The position numbers and the translations under genes were made by a program. Under the pieces are notes generated by a model that saw only the letters and a program-made list of their open reading frames with translations, was not told the DNA's origin and did not search any database. DNA of 33,302 bases from Butyricicoccus sp. (lineage in GTDB: Bacteria; Bacillota; Clostridia; Oscillospirales; Butyricicoccaceae): positions 1 to 33,302 of the forward strand of contig JAHHRO010000025.1 in the NCBI GenBank assembly GCA_020025755.1, in the 5' to 3' direction. This document shows, in pieces, positions 15,228 through 25,119 of the stretch. Position 1 is the stretch's first letter; the number at the start of each line of letters is the position of its first letter.

Positions 15228-16740
15228 GTCGTTTGCAGGAAAGCAGAAATCTTTGTGTGGTATGGATTTGACAAAGCCTTCTTGCATCCGACAGGTTATG
15301 TATGGATAACATCCAAAATCAGCAATATCAACATGATACGGTATTTTGCAAGCGTTGTCCAGAAATTTCAAAGCAAAATGTTCGCGTATTTTCGACATAA
15401 AACAGAGAAAAAGAATGAAAAATGCCTTTTTAGATTGAAAAATGTTCGAAATTGAATTATTAAAACATACATGTTGCAAGAGTGTATGAGGAAGAAAACA
15501 GGGATAGGGGAAAACAACTGGGTACAGAGTTTTCAAATTTGCGGTTTTCCAAGAAAATCACAGAGTTTGCAGGATATATTATATCTATTTGCAGAGAATG
15601 AGAAAATATAGAATAAATATGCAGATGTGTTTTGTCGGGAAATCTTGTGGAAATGAAGTGCAGCGCAAAAAAATATACGAATTTTCCTGATACAATATTG
15701 CGAGCAACAAGATTCGGCTAAGACGGTCAGACCAAGTTCTCTACATACAAACAAATGCCGAAAAAAGACATGGAATATAGAAAATATACAAATTATCAAT
15801 TGGTATTTTCGTAAGATTTGCAAATAAATAGAATTTCTGGGAGGGGACAGAAAGAGCGAAAAATATATGATATAAAACAAATACTTGGCAGGGGGAAGCG
15901 AGAGCAGACAGCGTATCCGTATGATTATAGCGAGATGATTTTTGAGAATGATTATACGATATATGAATAACATTGTGCAACTGAAAAATATAAAAAATGC
16001 AAAAAATCACAGAAGAAGATAGAACCATACAGAAAAAAGCGAAAACAGCGTATATTTGGGGGAACAGTGCAGCAGATCGAGCACAGACTGAGAAAGAGGC
16101 GCAGCATTACACAGGCTGTAAGGGCGGGGAGCGGCAAAGACAGATCATCTGTGTTCTGTGTAAGGGGATACCCTTTCCGTACAGCACAGCGCAGCAGGGC
16201 AATCAGGAAATGGAGGGAATGGATGCGGATCGAATCCGGAAAGCCATGACCGTTGTATGATGGGACAACCTGTGTGGCTGATGGGACTTGTGTGGCATGA
16301 TCCAAGCGGACAAAAATATGTATCGGGGAGGAGCGCGGCATGGAAAAGAGGGGGCGGCATGATAGGCAGCAGGAGAATGTGCAGAGAGCAGTGTGCAAGC
16401 AATTCTGAAAGGCGGACGGAGAGATCCCCCCATATTGGACAGCAAGCGTATGCAAGCAGTGTCGGTGGGCGGTGGCGTGTGTGCATACACTGGGGATATA
16501 TTGAGGAGAGCGGCTGGACGTTGGGAAGCCGTCTGCACAGCGCAGATCTGAACAAAGAACAGCTATACGGCAAAGCGGCTGGAAGCATTGTCAAAAGACT
16601 TGTTTGGGTAGGTACACCGATATGCTGTATGTTCAAGACAGTGTGCGGCATCCATATCGGAACATCAGAAAAGTTGAAAATAGCAGAGAAATCGCAGGAA
16701 AAGAGCTTTTTTAACGCGTTTGACATGCAAAATAAACAAA
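15228..16740. other. 1.5 kb without a credible gene
   Basis: The left half (to about 16000) is AT-rich. From about 16040 to 16620 GC rises and the plus strand becomes purine-rich, but no frame gives a recognisable protein. The longest frames (16257-16754 plus, 16145-16759 minus) have odd composition and no ribosome site that I can see. It may be decayed coding DNA or a long structured RNA. I see no repeats shared with the rest of the window. Confidence 0.5.
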
Positions 16741-16791
16741 ATGAACAAATATAAAACATGACTGTCGATCATGTTCAGATATATGTCAATT

Positions 16792-16877
16792 ATGTTTAAA
16801 CATGAAAGAACATGCATGAACATTTTGACAAATATGTTTAAACAAAACATAGAACGATTGACAAACAAAGTTAAACA
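16792..16877. promoter_or_regulatory. Operator-like repeats upstream of the Xre regulator
   Basis: ATGTTTAAACAT (16792-16803, perfect palindrome) and ATGTTTAAACAA (16834-16845) begin exactly 42 bp apart, about four helical turns. A weaker GTTAAACA follows at 16870-16877. Between them GAACAT occurs twice at 10-bp spacing (16808, 16818). This is typical of autoregulated Xre repressors. Confidence 0.55.
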
Positions 16878-16886
16878 CAGTATCAT
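16858..16886 (+). promoter_or_regulatory. Promoter of the Xre regulator
   Basis: TTGACA (16858-16863), a 17-base spacer, TATCAT (16881-16886). The third operator-like repeat lies within the spacer. Confidence 0.65.
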
Positions 16887-16923
16887 AGAAAAGAACAAAG
16901 CGGAACAAACAGGAGGGATCGCT

Positions 16924-17406
16924 ATGGATGGAAAGGAACTCAAGGGTTTGCGTGAGCATGCAGGGCTGACCCAGCAGCAACTGAGCCAGAAAACAGGTGT
17001 ATCACGCAGCCTGATCTCACAATGGGAAAATGGTGTGATCTCGGTTTCTGCCGCGACAAAAAAGCGCATTGCCGATTTCTTTGGTGTGGATGCAATGTCC
17101 ACTCCAAAAGAGAACACGGCAGAGGACATGCAGAGACCACCGCGCATTGTGACAAGTGAAGCGGCGCGGCAGGAACTGGACGCACTGACGCGGCAGTATA
17201 TGGAACTCAACCGCAATTTGGAACAGGTATTGGGGCGGTTGGCAGAAGCTGATCTGTCTGCGCTGCGAGAGAGTGCGTCTGCGCTGATGCAGGCGGTGGA
17301 TACCGAGACGGTTTTTCGGCAGGTCAAGTCGTTCCAGCAGCATAAAACGGCAAGCTCACGCGAGGAACTGGCAAGCGCACTGACGCGCCTGCTGGGGGAA
17401 GCGTAG
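16924..17406 (+). CDS. Xre-family helix-turn-helix regulator
   Basis: A 160-residue protein. Residues about 5-60 form a Cro/C1-type helix-turn-helix (LKGLREHAGLTQQQLSQKTGVSRSLISQWENG). The remainder is alpha-helical and acidic/Ala-rich, with a possible dimerising coiled coil (about 80-120). AGGAGGG (16911-16917) precedes the ATG at 16924. An upstream in-frame extension to 16771 crosses the operators and promoter and is rejected. The upstream palindromes suggest autoregulation. Such regulators often control mobile or stress genes, but no phage gene lies next to it. Its target is unknown. Confidence 0.8.
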   Translation: MDGKELKGLREHAGLTQQQLSQKTGVSRSLISQWENGVISVSAATKKRIADFFGVDAMSTPKENTAEDMQRPPRIVTSEAARQELDALTRQYMELNRNLEQVLGRLAEADLSALRESASALMQAVDTETVFRQVKSFQQHKTASSREELASALTRLLGEA

Positions 17407-17436
17407 AAAGACGGCAGATGGGTGTACTTGTGTCTC

Positions 17437-17515
17437 TGTCGCGAGACCGCGACACGTTTCTCTGCTTCTCGAAGCAAATTCATTTAGCAGGAATGAAAAT
17501 CTGACGGATACCCCA
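17437..17515. repeat. Two-hairpin intergenic repeat, copy C
   Basis: TGTCGCG/CGCGACA hairpin (17437-17454), then ACGTTTCTC, the hairpin TGCTTC/GAAGCA (17463-17476), and a tail AGCAGGAATGAAAATCTGAC. The order matches copy A at 265-340, 17 kb away. Confidence 0.65.
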
Positions 17516-17552
17516 ACTCCCCATAGTCTGTACAAAAATTGATTTCCGTAGG

Positions 17553-17598
17553 ATGGATGCGATATCCATTGCCCCCTGCCTGTTTCGTCTGATATAAT
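17553..17598 (+). promoter_or_regulatory. nadE promoter with small inverted repeat
   Basis: TATAAT (17593-17598) with an extended TGA before it. The -35 is TTGCCC at 17569-17574 (18-base spacer). ATGGAT/ATCCAT (17553-17569) forms an inverted repeat touching the -35, a possible operator. Confidence 0.5.
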
Positions 17599-17651
17599 CA
17601 CAATAGAGATCAAGTCGTGAAATGATTTCCTGAACGGAGGAATTGACAGAT

Positions 17652-19562
17652 ATGAAAGATGGTTTTCTAAAGGCTGCGGCTGCAACACCGCGGATTCGGG
17701 TTGCAGACTGCGCATATAATACCGCGCGTGTGGAGGAATTGATTGCCACGGCGGCGGAGCAGGGCGTTTCCCTGTGCGTATTTCCGGAACTTGTACTGAC
17801 AGGCTATACCTGTGGGGATCTGTTCCAGCAGGAGGCACTGCTGCAGGCGGCTGAAGATGGACTGAGACGTATTTTACAGAGCAGCGTGCGGTTTGCGGTC
17901 GTGTTTGCAGTGGGGCTGCCGGTTCAGGTGGACAATGCGCTCTATAACTGCGCCGCGATTTGTTATAAAGGTAAGCTGCTCGGACTGATCCCCAAGCAGA
18001 ATGTTCCGAACTATGGGGAGTTTTATGAAGTACGTCATTTCACTTCGGGCGCAGGGATGCCCACCCGTATGGTACAGCTGTGCGGACAGGACGTGCCATT
18101 GGGCACAGATCTGTTGTTCCGCTGCCGTACCATGCCGGAATTCGTGCTGGGATGTGAAATCTGTGAGGATCTTTGGGTACCGCAGCCGCCGTCTGCACAG
18201 CTGGCACAGGCTGGCGCAACGGTGATCGTCAATCTTTCGGCTTCCTCGGAACTGGTCGGCAAGGCAAGCTATCGCCGTCAGCTGGTCGCAGGGCAGTCCG
18301 CACGGCTTGCATGCGGCTATTTATATGCGGATGCAGGATTAGGCGAATCGACACAGGATCTCGTTTTCTCCGGCCATGACCTCATTTGCGAAAATGGTAC
18401 GGTGCTGGCAGAGTCCGAACGCTTTACGACGGGGCTTATTTTCAGTGAACTGGATCTGGGACGCCTTGTGCATGAACGTCGACGGATGAATACGTTCCGG
18501 CAGGATCACAGAGCCATGACCGAGATCTGGTTCGATCTGCCGCTGCATGAAGTCAGCCTGACCCGTACCTTTGCGCAGAAACCATTCGTGCCTGCAAACC
18601 ATGTGGAATTGAATGACCGCTGTGCAGAGATCCTGCACATGCAGGCGGCAGGGCTTGCGACCCGTCTGCGCCATACGCGTGCAAAGGCGGCTGTCATCGG
18701 GCTTTCGGGCGGCTTGGATTCCACGCTCGCCCTGATCGTTACCGTGCATGCGTTCGATCTGCTCGGCTGGGAACGTTCGGGTATCCATACGGTCACGATG
18801 CCTTGCTTTGGCACGACACAGCGCACAAAGAGCAATGCAGAGCAACTGGCAGAGGCGTATGGTACGACGCTCAGGTGCATTGATATCAAGGCGGCTGTCA
18901 CGCAGCATTTTGTCGATATCGGACACGATGCGGACAAGCTGGATGTTACCTTTGAAAATGCACAGGCGCGTCAGCGCACCTATCTACTCATGGATATTGC
19001 CAATCAGCTGGGCGGTCTCGTGATCGGTACGGGCGATCTGTCCGAGCTTGCGCTTGGCTGGGCAACCTATAACGGCGATCACATGTCCATGTATGGCGTC
19101 AATGCGTCCATTCCCAAAACGCTGGTGCGCGATCTGACGGCATTTGAGGCGGCGCGTGCGCCTGAGCAGCTGCGCAAGATCCTGCTCGATGTACTGGGAA
19201 CACCAGTGTCTCCCGAACTGCTGCCGCCCAAGGATGGGGAGATCAGCCAGAAGACCGAGGAACTGGTCGGGCCGTATGAACTGCATGATTTCTTCCTTTA
19301 TTATATGCTGCGCTTTGGATACCCACCACGCAAGCTGTACCGCGTGGCTGTGAACGCCTTCGAGGGGGTGCATGACAAAGCGGTCGTGAAGAAATGGCTC
19401 GTGATATTCATCCGCCGATTCTTTACCCAGCAGTTCAAACGATCCTGCCTGCCCGATGGCCCCAAGGTCGGCTCGGTATCCCTGTCTCCGCGTGGGGATT
19501 GGCGTATGCCGTCCGATGCCGTGAGTGAGGTGTGGCTGCGCGAAGCAGAGAATCTGGACTGA
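17652..19562 (+). CDS. nadE: Glutamine-dependent NAD+ synthetase
   Basis: A 636-residue enzyme that converts nicotinic acid adenine dinucleotide to NAD+ using glutamine nitrogen. The N-terminal nitrilase-type glutaminase has the Glu-Lys-Cys triad in FPELVLTGY, IPKQNVPNYGEFYE and GCEICEDLW. The C-terminal synthetase domain carries the P-loop SGGLDSTLALI and the GTGDLSELALGWATYNGDHMSMYGVN region. Length fits the two-domain form. GGAGG (17636-17640) is 11 bases before the ATG at 17652; an in-frame TTG at 17643 is too close to it. It is a single-gene unit ended by a strong terminator. Confidence 0.95.
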   Translation: MKDGFLKAAAATPRIRVADCAYNTARVEELIATAAEQGVSLCVFPELVLTGYTCGDLFQQEALLQAAEDGLRRILQSSVRFAVVFAVGLPVQVDNALYNCAAICYKGKLLGLIPKQNVPNYGEFYEVRHFTSGAGMPTRMVQLCGQDVPLGTDLLFRCRTMPEFVLGCEICEDLWVPQPPSAQLAQAGATVIVNLSASSELVGKASYRRQLVAGQSARLACGYLYADAGLGESTQDLVFSGHDLICENGTVLAESERFTTGLIFSELDLGRLVHERRRMNTFRQDHRAMTEIWFDLPLHEVSLTRTFAQKPFVPANHVELNDRCAEILHMQAAGLATRLRHTRAKAAVIGLSGGLDSTLALIVTVHAFDLLGWERSGIHTVTMPCFGTTQRTKSNAEQLAEAYGTTLRCIDIKAAVTQHFVDIGHDADKLDVTFENAQARQRTYLLMDIANQLGGLVIGTGDLSELALGWATYNGDHMSMYGVNASIPKTLVRDLTAFEAARAPEQLRKILLDVLGTPVSPELLPPKDGEISQKTEELVGPYELHDFFLYYMLRFGYPPRKLYRVAVNAFEGVHDKAVVKKWLVIFIRRFFTQQFKRSCLPDGPKVGSVSLSPRGDWRMPSDAVSEVWLREAENLD

Positions 19563-19582
19563 CCCCAAAATAGAAAACTGTA

Positions 19583-19626
19583 TGCGCGTCCTGCTGGCTG
19601 ACCCTGCGAGCGGGACGCGCTTTTTT
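19583..19626 (+). terminator. Terminator after nadE
   Basis: GCGCGTCC/GGACGCGC with a partly paired interior (TGCT/GAGC) and a following T-run. Confidence 0.85.
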
Positions 19627-19788
19627 ACAGGACCTAGATCCTATAAATACAGAATATTCACTATTAAAATAACGCAGTTATAATTGTTACAATAGAAATA
19701 CAAAATGTATAAAAACGGAATAATTTAACGATATAAAACACATATTTGTCATCAAATACATAAAATAAATGACAATTGATTACGCTTA

Positions 19789-19871
19789 TGTTACACATGC
19801 AGCATAAAACTTGAATTTGAAAAACTGTTTTGCTATCATAGGAGCATACACAAGGTGGGGGAGAACCCCGC
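19789..19871 (+). promoter_or_regulatory. Promoter and leader of S-layer gene 1
   Basis: TTGAAT (19811-19816), a 17-base spacer, TATCAT (19834-19839) with an extended TGC. TGTTACA at 19789-19795 sits at exactly the same distance from the start codon as in gene 2; another copy lies at 19685. The leader has a 6-bp hairpin GTGGGG/CCCCGC (19855-19871) and then the ribosome site AGGAGG. The 19630-19780 stretch is very AT-rich, with nothing else recognised. Confidence 0.7.
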
Positions 19872-19896
19872 AAGAATAAAAGGAGGAAATATTCCT

Positions 19897-22800
19897 ATGA
19901 AGAATCTTAAGAAGGTTCTTGCTATGGTACTGGCTTTCGCTTGCACATTCACTATGTTCGCAAGTGCAAAGATGTACGAGGATGTCCAGCCGGGCACCGA
20001 GTTCTCTGAAGCTATCACCATGCTGTCTGATCTGGGTGTTATCCAGGGTAAGACCGACAACAAGTATCATCCGGAAGACACCATCACCCGTGCAGAGGCT
20101 TGCATGCTGATCACCCGTCTGATGACTGGCGACCCGACCGCAGCAGGTTTCGGCGGCGCACATCACTTTAAGGATGTTCCGGCAGGTCACTGGGCTAGCT
20201 CCGCAATCGGCTACTGTGTAGTAAACGGCGTTGCAGTTGGCGTTGATGCAGCTGGTACAAAGTTTGAGCCGAACCGCCCGATCAAGGACAAGGAATTCGT
20301 AACCATGGTCGTTCGTGCACTGGGCTACGAGACTCCGGATATGAAGCAGAACTTCCCGTTCGGCTATATGTCTGCTGCTCGTGCAATCGGTCTGCTGGAA
20401 GACGTGAACATGATCCCGGATACCGATGCACTCCGTGGTGAGGACGCTCAGGTCATCTACAACGCAATGTTCGCTGATTACGCACGCGGCGCAAAGCGCA
20501 CAAACGTTGCACATGGTACTTCTGTTGAGACCTACCCGACTCTGGCTGAGTCCATATGGCACCTGAACCGTGCTGCTCTCGGTACTTGGAACAAGAAGGA
20601 CAACGAGGACGTTACTCTGAGCAACTGTAAGGCTCATACTTGGGTCATCCTCGGCGAGGCTCAGGACGAGGAGAATGCTCTGCTCGCTCTGGCGATCGAT
20701 GACAACGAAGACACCGATCTGTACAAGTCTGAAGAGAAGAAGCACCAGTACAAGGCATACAAGTTCAAGTATGAAGGTACTGCTGATATCGACGCTCTGC
20801 GCGGCTACAAGGTTGAGCTGTGGGGTGCTGGCAAGCACGGCGAGCCGGTTTGGGAGAAGGACGGCGAGAAGTTCGTTTACTCCAACGACTGGAAGATCAA
20901 GGCGATCAAGACCGTTAAGAACCAGACCAAGTTCGATTACAACCCGTCCATGGCTGATCGCAAGAGCAAGGATGGCTCTATCGAGCTGAACGAGGAGACC
21001 AAGCTGTCTCTGGGTTCTGCAGCTGACAATGCAAAGCTGGTAAAGCAGGAGCAGGGTGTCAAGGAAGTTGTAACCTTTGCTGCTGACGAGCTGAACACCA
21101 TCAAGGTGAAGGACGGCGATGCCCTCGAAGAGGCTCTGAACGTTCGCAATGGTATGCAGTACCAGCTGATCGACTGGAACAACGACAAGGAGATCGACTG
21201 GGTAGTTGTTGACGAAGCTCGCTACTACAAGGTAGAGTCTGCTACCTCTAAGCGTGTCAATGTTACTTCTATGGCTGGCGACAACCTGAAGTCTGACAAG
21301 GACAGCGTAACTGAGACCTGGAAGCTGGATGGTTCCGAGAAGATCGGCAAGAACCTGGCTGACAAGGACGTTAAGATCAAGTATGAAGTTCCGGAAGGCC
21401 TGAAGGAAGGCGACATCGTAGAGGTTACCTACAAGGTTACTTACGACGGTGCTCAGATGATCACTGCAACTGTTAAGGTTGTTGACGCTGAGAACGAGAA
21501 GCTGGAGAAGGTTGCAACCAGAGATGGTCTGACCCTGACCTTCGGCGATAAGGAAGTTAAGATCGCACAGAACGCACGCAAGGACGGCGGCGACGTGATC
21601 GTTCCGGCTAACCCGGAGAAGTACGCTGGCTTCAATGGCGAGGAACTGGGCACTGAGTTTGCTCTGACCAAGAACCGTAACGGCTTCATTGTATACTCTG
21701 ACTACGCTACTGAGTCTTCTAACTACATGATGGTTCTGAACACCTATGGTGGTGATGATAGTACTGGTAAGCGTGACTTGGCAGTTATCGATTTTGTAGA
21801 TGCGAACAATAAGGAACATAAGGACGTTAAGGTTTCTTCTGGTGCACGTATCCTGGATAAGGATGGAGATACACTCGCAACATCTACACAGAAGGCATAT
21901 GTTGCTCGTGAGTTTGATGAGTCTCAGGTTGTTGGTAACGTCTTTAAGTACTGGACTGATGCAGATGGCGTAATCACCAAGATGCAGGCTATGTTCGATA
22001 CCGAGGATACTACATTTAAGCATGCTGATGAATATGAGTACGATGCAGATGCTGATCGCCTGATTAACAGAGAATCTGGAATCAACAATGAATATGTGGC
22101 GTCTCTGGAAGATGCAAAGGTTATCTTTGCAGTTAAGAATAACTATGTTATGACTGAGAGCCATGGCGGTGTGATTAGAAATACTCCTGACTTGAGAGTT
22201 AATAGTGCAGATGTACTGGCAACTAAGCAGAAGGATATTCCGGATATTGGCAAGGATCCAGAAGACGTTGTAATGCTGGGCGATAAGCTTCAGGATAAGA
22301 ACGCTTGGATGGGTAATAAGAACACTGCTTACAAGTTTGCTGCTCAGGTAGACAAGAATGGTGAAGCAAGTGCTGCAATCCTTGGCGTTGAGAACTTCAA
22401 CAAGTTCTCTGCTGGTCAGACTAAGCTGGCTCTCGTTACCAATGTTTCTGAGAACAGCAAGGGTATTGTAGAGGCTGAGGTTGCATACAACGGCGAAATC
22501 ACCACCCTGTCTTCTGCTGAGAAGCAGGACTTCGAGGATATCGTAAAGGTATTCGATGGCTATGAAGATCATGATGTTACTGGCACAGATGCAACGATTT
22601 CTGCAGGTGGCAACTTTATCTTTGATGGTGAGAAGCTGTCTGAGGTTGTCAACCAGAGCGGTCAGTATGCAGAAGTTACTGTTGATGCAGAAGGCAAGCT
22701 GACTAAGGTTGTCTTTATGGATGATGACAGCAACGGAGATCCAAGAGAGTTCAACGATAACAAGCTTCGTGGTCACTACTATACTGTATCCCGTAACTTG

Positions 22801-24867
22801 GTTGTTGAGGTTACTGATAAGAATCTGAAGTATCATCTGAACGACAACAAGACTTATGGAAATGATTTGGCTGCTCAGAGATATGCAGGTGATGACAACA
22901 AGCTGCAGACTGTAAAGCGTCTGCCGGCTCAGAGTGCTGGTTATGCGGATGATGCGAAGTTCTATCAGATCGATAGTGCTCCGACCCGTCATGACAAGAA
23001 CTATGAGGGTACTCGCCTGACTGTAAACGCTGGCTTCAACGATATCGAAAACCGTGATATCAAGGCAATCGAGAAGATGGATGTTGCTGCAGTTGACTTC
23101 AACAACAAGAATACCAAGAATGTTTATGAGGTTGCTGACCTTGCATTCAACAGCGACAATGATCTCGTAGCTGTATTCTCGTTCAAGAATGATATGGATG
23201 AGAAGGCTGATTATGAGTATGTAGCTCCGGCTAAGGACTATAAGGTTTCTAAGATCCAGTTCGTGAAGAACAATGGCACAATCGATGCTGATTTGGAGAC
23301 CATTCCGGGTCACAAGAACCAGTTCGTAGTTTATGTAACTGGCGATGTTGTAGAAGCTCGTTCTGCTAACACACCTGTTTCCGGTCTGACCAAGGATAAC
23401 TTTGAGGTTATGTTCGGCGGTGCTAACAATACTGTTCGCATCAAGGATGTAACTGAGATGAAGAACAAGGATGGTTACTATACCATTACTCTGGATCAGG
23501 ATATTGATACAACCAAGGCTGTTATTGTTACAGTTGTTAAGGGCGGTCATGCGGCTGAGATCGTTGATGGCGGCGTAAAGGTTGAGGATAAGACTCCTGA
23601 GATTGGTGTAGAAGGCGGCAACCCCAATCCGGACGCTTCTGTTGAAGGTCTGACTTACAAGATTGTAAGTGTAGAGGGCAGCGAACAGAACATTGTTCTT
23701 GAGTTCGTTGACAAGACTGGTGCAACTGTTTCTGTAAAGAATGTCATGGTAGCTGGCGATCCAACAGCACAGGTTGTTTATAATGGAAAGACAGTTACAA
23801 TCAACTCTTCCTCTTCCTTGTCTGAAGCGAAGTTGACTGTAGATGGCGTTATTGTAACTCTGCCAGAGCTTGCGGATGGTAATGCTAAGTCCATTACTGT
23901 AACAGCAGCAAGTACACCTAATTACAAGCTTGCTTCCCAGAACGGAAAGACTGCTGTTGAGGTAGCAAAGGATATTGCTACCAAAAATATTGCAGCTGGT
24001 GCTAAGATTGAAGTTGTTGAATTTAATGCTGGCATAACTAATCTGACAGCTCAGAACTTCAGAGTCAAGGGCGATAAGGTTGAAGCTGTTGCTGATGAGC
24101 TGAATACTGCAAAGCCGGGTACAGTTAAGTTTAAGCTGCGTGTTGATGGTGTAAAGTCTACTGAGATTAGTTTTGAGATTAAGAAGGTAGATGATATTAC
24201 TGCAGATGCTACTGTGTTTGATCCTAAGACTGGTTATTTGACTCTGACAATGAACAAGGAATATGCTGTTTTGAAGTCTGAGTTGGAAACAGCTGATTGG
24301 GAAAGTGCACTGAAGGTTAAGGGTGCTAGTACCAATTTGATTACTGATAGTGCTATGGAGCTTCTTGGTGAACCGACAGTTACAATTGCTGGTGGGAAAA
24401 CAACAGTTGCTCTGAAACTGAAACTTCTTGCTGATGCAACAGTGAATAAAGCTGATTCAGTAACTGCTTCTAATGTTATGGCTGATGTAACTCTCAGCAG
24501 CGGTACTACTATAAAGCCTAAATCTGCCATTAGTATTGCACGTGATGATCTGAAAACTTTTGAGTTTGCTCAGGGTACAGATAAAAAGACCATTGAGGTT
24601 ACAGTTGATAATGAAGAGGCAGCTCAGTATCTGGCTACTCAGAAGGATGCATTCGAATTGAAGACTAAAACTGGTGATGGTAATAATATTGGTACTGCGG
24701 GTACTGCATATTCTGGAACAATTACTCTGACAGCTGAAGGCAGTAAGGTAGTTTTAAAGTTGAGCACAGACTTGACTGCTAGCGATTATTTTGCTGTTGG
24801 CTTGAAGGTGACAAACCTTTATAAGGCAGAGGCAATGCCAACCAATGCTACTCAGCAGGTTCAGTAA
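19897..24867 (+). CDS. Giant SLH-domain S-layer-like protein 1
   Basis: A secreted 1656-residue protein. The signal peptide (1-24, cleavage after ASA) is followed by SLH-type repeats at about 25-78, 88-144 and 150-205 (FKDVPAGHWASSAIGY, TITRAEACMLITRL), which would anchor it to cell-wall polymer. The rest is a long Lys/Asp/Val-rich beta-type region with no enzyme motif, typical of S-layer subunits. Residues 1-525 are identical to gene 2 (27675); homology then weakens and the C-terminal third differs. The ATG at 19897 is chosen for its AGGAGG and signal peptide over a GTG at 19855 inside the leader hairpin. The 5' half uses strongly biased codons, as in very highly expressed genes. Cys is almost absent from the mature chain. 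Confidence 0.85.
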   Translation: MKNLKKVLAMVLAFACTFTMFASAKMYEDVQPGTEFSEAITMLSDLGVIQGKTDNKYHPEDTITRAEACMLITRLMTGDPTAAGFGGAHHFKDVPAGHWASSAIGYCVVNGVAVGVDAAGTKFEPNRPIKDKEFVTMVVRALGYETPDMKQNFPFGYMSAARAIGLLEDVNMIPDTDALRGEDAQVIYNAMFADYARGAKRTNVAHGTSVETYPTLAESIWHLNRAALGTWNKKDNEDVTLSNCKAHTWVILGEAQDEENALLALAIDDNEDTDLYKSEEKKHQYKAYKFKYEGTADIDALRGYKVELWGAGKHGEPVWEKDGEKFVYSNDWKIKAIKTVKNQTKFDYNPSMADRKSKDGSIELNEETKLSLGSAADNAKLVKQEQGVKEVVTFAADELNTIKVKDGDALEEALNVRNGMQYQLIDWNNDKEIDWVVVDEARYYKVESATSKRVNVTSMAGDNLKSDKDSVTETWKLDGSEKIGKNLADKDVKIKYEVPEGLKEGDIVEVTYKVTYDGAQMITATVKVVDAENEKLEKVATRDGLTLTFGDKEVKIAQNARKDGGDVIVPANPEKYAGFNGEELGTEFALTKNRNGFIVYSDYATESSNYMMVLNTYGGDDSTGKRDLAVIDFVDANNKEHKDVKVSSGARILDKDGDTLATSTQKAYVAREFDESQVVGNVFKYWTDADGVITKMQAMFDTEDTTFKHADEYEYDADADRLINRESGINNEYVASLEDAKVIFAVKNNYVMTESHGGVIRNTPDLRVNSADVLATKQKDIPDIGKDPEDVVMLGDKLQDKNAWMGNKNTAYKFAAQVDKNGEASAAILGVENFNKFSAGQTKLALVTNVSENSKGIVEAEVAYNGEITTLSSAEKQDFEDIVKVFDGYEDHDVTGTDATISAGGNFIFDGEKLSEVVNQSGQYAEVTVDAEGKLTKVVFMDDDSNGDPREFNDNKLRGHYYTVSRNLVVEVTDKNLKYHLNDNKTYGNDLAAQRYAGDDNKLQTVKRLPAQSAGYADDAKFYQIDSAPTRHDKNYEGTRLTVNAGFNDIENRDIKAIEKMDVAAVDFNNKNTKNVYEVADLAFNSDNDLVAVFSFKNDMDEKADYEYVAPAKDYKVSKIQFVKNNGTIDADLETIPGHKNQFVVYVTGDVVEARSANTPVSGLTKDNFEVMFGGANNTVRIKDVTEMKNKDGYYTITLDQDIDTTKAVIVTVVKGGHAAEIVDGGVKVEDKTPEIGVEGGNPNPDASVEGLTYKIVSVEGSEQNIVLEFVDKTGATVSVKNVMVAGDPTAQVVYNGKTVTINSSSSLSEAKLTVDGVIVTLPELADGNAKSITVTAASTPNYKLASQNGKTAVEVAKDIATKNIAAGAKIEVVEFNAGITNLTAQNFRVKGDKVEAVADELNTAKPGTVKFKLRVDGVKSTEISFEIKKVDDITADATVFDPKTGYLTLTMNKEYAVLKSELETADWESALKVKGASTNLITDSAMELLGEPTVTIAGGKTTVALKLKLLADATVNKADSVTASNVMADVTLSSGTTIKPKSAISIARDDLKTFEFAQGTDKKTIEVTVDNEEAAQYLATQKDAFELKTKTGDGNNIGTAGTAYSGTITLTAEGSKVVLKLSTDLTASDYFAVGLKVTNLYKAEAMPTNATQQVQ

Positions 24868-24870
24868 TCA

Positions 24871-24947
24871 TCCCTCGCATTTGACCTAAAGTTCATACTC
24901 TAGGCTCACAAATTGGGGCACTCCGAAAGGAGTGCCTCTTTTTGCGT
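24871..24947 (+). terminator. 3' UTR and terminator of S-layer gene 1
   Basis: GGCACTCC/GGAGTGCC with a GAAA tetraloop (24917-24936) followed by TCTTTTT. The whole 77-base segment recurs after gene 2 (32565-32641) with one mismatch. Confidence 0.9.
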
Positions 24948-25047
24948 CTATGGGGGATCGTGGCAGAGAGGGAAAGGAGGGAAAATGGGAGGAAGTGGTA
25001 AAAAGGCGGTGGACTTTTACAAGTTTGTTTCATTTTTCCGGTTCATC

Positions 25048-25077
25048 TTGTATGGGGGCAGGGGGGCGAGGTATACT
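25048..25077 (+). promoter_or_regulatory. Promoter of the WG/SLH gene
   Basis: TTGTAT (25048-25053), an 18-base G-rich spacer, TATACT (25072-25077). The spacer holds runs of five and six G. Confidence 0.5.
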
Positions 25078-25119
25078 AAAAGAAACGAAGTATAGATCCT
25101 TTTGGGAGGTGTTTTCTTT

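Noticed and set aside
15158..15260. T-box riboswitch upstream of asnB
   Set aside because: The minus strand shows GGAACCGC, which recalls the T-box sequence, but there is no following terminator with T-run before the start and no specifier stem recognised.
16145..16759. 204-codon minus frame and 165-codon plus frame in the gene-free region
   Set aside because: Composition is Cys/Pro/Ser-rich or Gly/Arg/Trp-rich with no domain and no ribosome site.
19786..23550. 1254-codon minus-strand open frame opposite S-layer gene 1 (and similar frames at 27558-29597 and 29655-31793)
   Set aside because: They are codon-aligned with the sense gene and stay open only because TTA, CTA and TCA are avoided there. 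The translations are low in normal protein features, and no ribosome site is expected.
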